Both the position numbers and the translations under genes were made by a program. Shown one piece after another: positions 59,886 through 64,000 of a stretch of DNA of 64,000 bases (positions are counted from its first letter, which is position 1; every line of letters begins with the position of its first letter). This stretch comes from Xenopus tropicalis (lineage: Eukaryota > Chordata > Amphibia > Anura > Pipidae), in contig NC_030683.2 of the NCBI RefSeq assembly GCF_000004195.4, positions 78,523,410 through 78,587,409 on the forward strand, given 5' to 3'. Under the pieces are notes generated by a model. It had not been told where the DNA came from. It saw nothing but the letters and a program-made list of their open reading frames with translations, and did no database searches.

Positions 59886-60299
59886 TACGTCCAAAGCACT
59901 TCTATATACATGTGGTTCTTGAGTTCTATTTCCATTTTTGGGGTTATGCATAAAATGTTGAACAGGCCCAGTTAGTGAATAATTTGGCAGCCATGTCTAG
60001 AGGAAGGGACCTGTGAGTGATGACTTATTGTTGGGGCATATTTGGCAAGGGTAGCTATGATGAACACTGCTCAGCCTGTGCATGTTTCATGAGGAGGGAT
60101 GACTAAGATTTTGTCTGTATGCAAATATAAGGGACACTTGCCATCAACTGAAATAACTGCTTAGAAAAGCAAATACTTCTCGAATGTATCAGTTGGGCAT
60201 GCAAAACAGAACAGATGAGCAACCCTAAATAAGTAGACTACAAACATTAATAGAAAATGCAAATATTTTTGCAAGTCCTGTGGCCAGGGTTCATTGGTC

Positions 60300-60357
60300 A
60301 GTGTCTGGAAAACCTGAGGTCCCAAGCATTCTGAATAACAGGTCCCATACCTGTATT
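60300..60357. repeat. Fragment of the TACAGGTATGG MITE family
   Basis: CATTCTGAATAACAGGTCCC followed by ATACCTGTA matches the right end of the element at 1311-2248. Confidence 0.6.
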
Positions 60358-61007
60358 TGTTAAATAATCATATTCTGTTGACAGCATTGCAGTTCTTACA
60401 ATAAAATACTTTCCTAAACTGATAATGTTATGGTTGTAATACAAAAGCCACGTTCTTTTGATAAAAGCTCTTCCAGCAAATGAATAATGACCGTCCCCTA
60501 ATGATGCAGCTGTCAGTTTGTTATATGTGTCATTCCCAAAATATCATGTATAATGATCACTAATGGAGCCTTCTTTATTAATAATGGCTGGCAGAGGCAC
60601 ACTCCAACGACAGATATGCATGGATGGCTACAAGATTAAGATATAACTAAATGACTTTTCTTTTATGGGAACTAAACATGTAGATCTGTAATTCTAAAGC
60701 TAATCTAATCATAACAAAAACTCAACGATATAGAAGAGGTAACATAGCAGAATAATGTATATAAGGAAATGGAGTAGTAGTTCTTTAACAAAAGTTGGAA
60801 AATCCTAATAAACAGAGCTACGCTATTCACTTTGCCTTTATCTAATGTAGAGAAATTGTTATACAGCACAAAACAGCATGCACTCGTCAGACTCCACAGT
60901 GGATAAAATTTCAAAAAAGCTTTATTAAAGATAAAAACCTTATAGAATTGTTATACAGTTCTGTTTTGCTGATATCACATTGCAATCAAACATCAACAAG
61001 AGTCATT

Positions 61008-61957
61008 ATGTTGGGTTAAAAAACCCAACATACTGTTCTTCGACTTCAGCTTATTCTTCCGCTTTTTCTTCTTCTTAACCCCCCATTTTCTAAACGCTAC
61101 TCCTCCTACAGTTTTAGGGGTACAGCACCCAAACTCTCCACACTTCTTTACCCTATAGCGGAGCAGGTTGTTTGTGCTTTTCTAAGCGATCCCGTCCCCG
61201 TCTTTTTGTGGCGCCGCTCCCATTGACTTTGACAGGGAAGATTTTCAAACTTCTGCCGCTCTTACAGCTTTGAAGCTACACCCCCCAAACTTGAATAACA
61301 TTATCATGGGGTCACCCCGAATGAAACAGCGACATTTCTTGGATGACCCAAATTCCACCCATTAACTTTAATGAGGAAATTGAAACTTTGCAGCGCTAGT
61401 CACCAGGTAACAGCAGTTTAGAGTTAGAAAGTTGGTGGAGCCACCAACAGCCAATCAGATTTTACCTATTGACTTTCAATGGGGGTCAGGGTGGAGCCGC
61501 CAACAGCCAATCAGACTTCACCTATTGATTTTAAGTTAAGTTTAAAATGCTGCCTTTCTCACAATATTTATTCCAGGGTTCCCAAATTTTGCACAGTCAG
61601 TCATGTATTCAGGGTTAAAAAAAATAGACGGAGCCACCAACAGCCAATCACATTTCTTTAATTTATTTCAGTGGGGACATTTTAACTGTTGCCATTCTCA
61701 CATTTAACTTTTCACAGCTGGTCATTTGGGGAAGAAGGTTAAAGGTTAGGGAAAAGTGGCCGGAGCCACCAACAGCCAATCCATTTCCACCCATTAAATT
61801 TCATTGGTTTATATTTAAACTGATACCATTATTTAAGTATTAATTCTAATGTTGTTAAACTTTGCAAATTTAGTCACTGGGTATTTGTGGTTCAAAGTTA
61901 GTAATAGTGGGCGGAGTCCTCAAACAATCAAATGTCACTCATTGACTTTCAGTGGGC
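61008..61957. mobile_element. CCAAT-array element, copy 2 (3'-truncated)
   Basis: Starts ATGTTGGGTTAAAAAACCCAAC, a near-perfect hairpin, and then follows copy 1 (27631) through ACTGTTCTTCGACTT, GCTACTCCTCCTACAG and CTATAGCGGAGCAGGTTG. Only about five tandem units remain, several with GCCACCAACAGCCAATCA. It ends in a poly-A-like run where a hAT-like MITE joins at about 61958. Confidence 0.75.
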
Positions 61958-62143
61958 AAAAAAAAAAAAAAATCTGCAAAACGCGTTTGTCAAGCCAATT
62001 TTTTGTCTATATTGACGTGACCGCAACCTTTTTGACACACAACAAATTTTTTTCTTGAAGTTTCACAAAACAATTTGGCAATGGTGAAATGCGGAAATTC
62101 GCTGTGAATCCATGCCTGCAGAAAAAAAATTTGCTTATCACTA
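61958..62143. mobile_element. hAT-like MITE, left end merged with the CCAAT element
   Basis: GCAAAACGCGTTTGTCAAGC, AGTTTCACAAAACAATTTGG, CGGAAATTCGC and the end GCTTATCACTA are family features. It stops exactly 8 bp before the next copy. Confidence 0.6.
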
Positions 62144-62151
62144 GTTTACAA

Positions 62152-62343
62152 TAGTGATGGACAAAAAAATTCGCCAGGCATGGATTTGCGGCATACAAAA
62201 ATTGTCGCCTGCATCACAATGAATTGCCGCACATTAAACATATTGTCCCGGGTCAAAAGAATTGTCTTGCACCAAAAAGAATTGTCTTACTCGTCAAGAG
62301 TAAAAATTGTCGCAAATTTTTGACGAAGCGAAAAGGGTCACTA
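62152..62343. mobile_element. hAT-like MITE with perfect 8-bp target duplication
   Basis: Starts TAGTGATGGACAAAAAAATT and ends AAAAGGGTCACTA, flanked by GTTTACAA at 62144-62151 and 62344-62351. Contains the GGCATGGATTTGCGGC and AATTGTCGC units of the family. Confidence 0.75.
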
Positions 62344-62464
62344 GTTTACAACTGTTTCCTTTTTTCATATCATTGTTGCTGAAGGCAGCAAACATGTTCT
62401 GAACATCTATACAATGCTTTATCACCATTCTGATGGTTTATTAAATAAGCTATAAAAATAATAA

Positions 62465-62747
62465 TTAAATGTATGCATTTCAACAAAATAACATTCCTCC
62501 CCGCTGCATTCAGTCTCATTTGGTTTCTACAGCATAAGTAGCTCATTCCAGATACTTCCTAGTCTAGCATGAAGCTCCGCCCATTTTCTTTTCTGTAGGA
62601 AGTAGCTGAAAGGGCTGCACTCGGCTGCTTGTAATTTACTGTAGTTACCACATAAGTCTGAATACTGGGAAAAAGGTATACTATTCTGGGGGATGTTGAG
62701 AGACTTTTTAGGGCATTTAAAAAAAAAAAGATTACTTATCCCTTTAA
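62465..62747. mobile_element. TTAA-type MITE related to 39928-40633
   Basis: The right end GATTACTTATCCCTTTAA carries TTAA at 62744-62747. GCATTCAGTCTCATTTGG and ACTTCCTAGTCTAGCATGAA align with the left arm of the 39928 element. The left limit (a TTAA at 62465-62468) is a guess. Confidence 0.5.
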
Positions 62748-63589
62748 GTGCAAACATTAAGTGGGCATTTAAATACATTAGATAGCAATGCGATAACTGA
62801 AAAAGTGATGGCAGGGACACAAACACAAGTATAGAAGCCTCTTGCATCTGTAATTAAGTTTCAGATGTCTGCTTTGGTAAGCTAGCATGTGTGTTGTCAG
62901 GTTTAAGGAAGGTTTACATTTCCTTTAAAGGTTTCCATGATGTAGCTTTGTGCCACAAACAAAACGAGCACATGCCTTACAATTAAACTCCCTTGTAAAG
63001 CTGCTCAAGATACTTTGTAAAAGACTCAAGTGTAAGGATGGCAGCCAAGGCTCAATCAATAGCTTTATATAAGGAAACATTATTTCAGAGCAGTGAGCTT
63101 GTGCTAACAGAGAGAAGGATATTATACAGCTTTTCCTGCCCATCTCTATTGCTGCTATTAATATTTAATGACTCTAGGGACCGTTGCTATCCCACATGGA
63201 ATGGCGCTGCAGTTCCTTAATCCGCTAAAGAGTCTAATGCGGATTCAACTGGCATCTGACTGCTGGACCATAATACAAGTGATAATCCAGCAACCGAGAG
63301 GCAATCTATGCCAAAAGTACTGAAAGCTTTAACACTGTACAGAAAGAAAGCTGTTAGCACTAGTACACCCCTCTACCTGTTTTTCTTTTTTTTTTGCTCT
63401 CAGCATCAAAGTTTCTTGTTTTTAGTAGTCAGATTTCTAAAAGCTGATTGATTATTAATCGAGGACCATAATTGTGTAAAATGGCACCAAGCTTTTTTTT
63501 TTATTTTTGAATAATGCAATGCAAAAAATGTTAGTGAAATGAAAAATTCACTCGGGTTTTCTTTTACCTTGTTGTTCCCAAGCCTGACC

Positions 63590-63785
63590 CTTAAGGCAGC
63601 CATACACGTAGTAATAACGATCTTCGTGTGACCATTGGTCGTCAGATATGAAGGTAGAAACAATAAAAATTCTACCTCTACCTGCCAATTCAGACCTAAA
63701 CGTAGATTTTGTTCAGGCGCCTCAAAATCTTTTTACCTGTCCGATCATCGAGACAACTGATATCGGCAGCCTTTGCGACTTTGAG
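63590..63785. repeat. Frog repeat (GGCAGCCATACACG)
   Basis: AAGGCAGCCATACACGTAGT, CGTGTGACCATTGGTCGTC and CCGATCATCGAGACAACTGA have the vocabulary of a common Xenopus repeat. Limits approximate. Confidence 0.45.
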
Positions 63786-64000
63786 ACTGTGAAACCGGTG
63801 CATTTCATATATTGATGTTCACCGTACAATACAAAAACAAAAGTGAATTGGGCAAAACACAATATTCTTAATCCCAACTGATTTTTATATTAGGTGTTTG
63901 AGAGTTTAGCATTTTCAATGTCAAAGGGCACATTCATCAATGTAGGATTGAGTCCGAATACAAAAATTTGTATTTTTTCTAAGTTTTAGAACTGTGCGTA

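Larger units (their letters stand above)
53324..64000 (-). other. grik4: grik4 intron upstream of the first exon in the window (partial)
   Basis: At least 10.7 kb of intron; the signal-peptide exon is not seen. It holds repeats and MITEs from 56150 on. From 53330 to 56140 there is no gene or strong repeat; 55200-55560, 60500-60640 and 62940-63300 look like candidate conserved noncoding elements. Confidence 0.7.

Noticed and set aside
53324..64000. Search for the signal-peptide exon or promoter of grik4
   Set aside because: No minus-strand segment reading a signal peptide followed by SLRI-like sequence and a phase-matching donor was found.

Overview
This window looks like pipid frog (Xenopus-type) nuclear DNA. 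It is AT-rich, has almost no long reading frames, and is packed with repeat families typical of Xenopus: TTAA-flanked foldback MITEs, hAT-like MITEs ending in TAGTGATG or TAGGGATGCACC, a CR1/L2-type LINE ending in repeated ACTATGTA, and L2 tails reading GCGCTATATAAATAA. The species call is inference from repeat vocabulary and from the encoded protein.

The only host gene I can support is a minus-strand piece of grik4, which encodes kainate receptor subunit GluK4 (KA1). Eight consecutive coding exons lie at 53159-53323, 51596-51693, 50536-50701, 46197-46375, 33132-33185, 13918-14079, 7054-7206 and 6486-6590. Together they give 1082 coding bases (about 360 codons), nearly the whole amino-terminal (LIVBP-like) domain. 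Every junction is GT/AG, phases match throughout, and I saw no stop or frameshift. The signal-peptide exon and promoter must lie above 53323, beyond the window; the ligand-binding and membrane exons must lie below position 1.

Everything else is intronic and mostly transposon-derived. The most notable pieces are: (1) a 692-bp insertion at 35363-36054 with a 14-bp target duplication inside an L1/Tx1-like LINE, holding a nearly perfect 102-bp-arm palindrome and a hammerhead-ribozyme-like motif, which suggests a Penelope-like element; related motifs with identical spacing occur at 18271-18300 and 31766-31795. (2) A 2.1-kb element at 27631-29766 made of about twelve 120-150-bp units, most carrying a strong CCAAT box and several a GC box, with a second copy at 61008-61957. 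(3) A solo LTR with a 5-bp duplication at 38478-39166. (4) hAT, TTAA-type, 3-bp-duplication and Tc1-type MITEs, many with readable target duplications. Some families occur as inverted pairs flanking grik4 exons. Several repeat-free stretches look like candidate conserved noncoding elements but need cross-species comparison.

I found no tRNA, rRNA, CRISPR array or bacterial-type feature.
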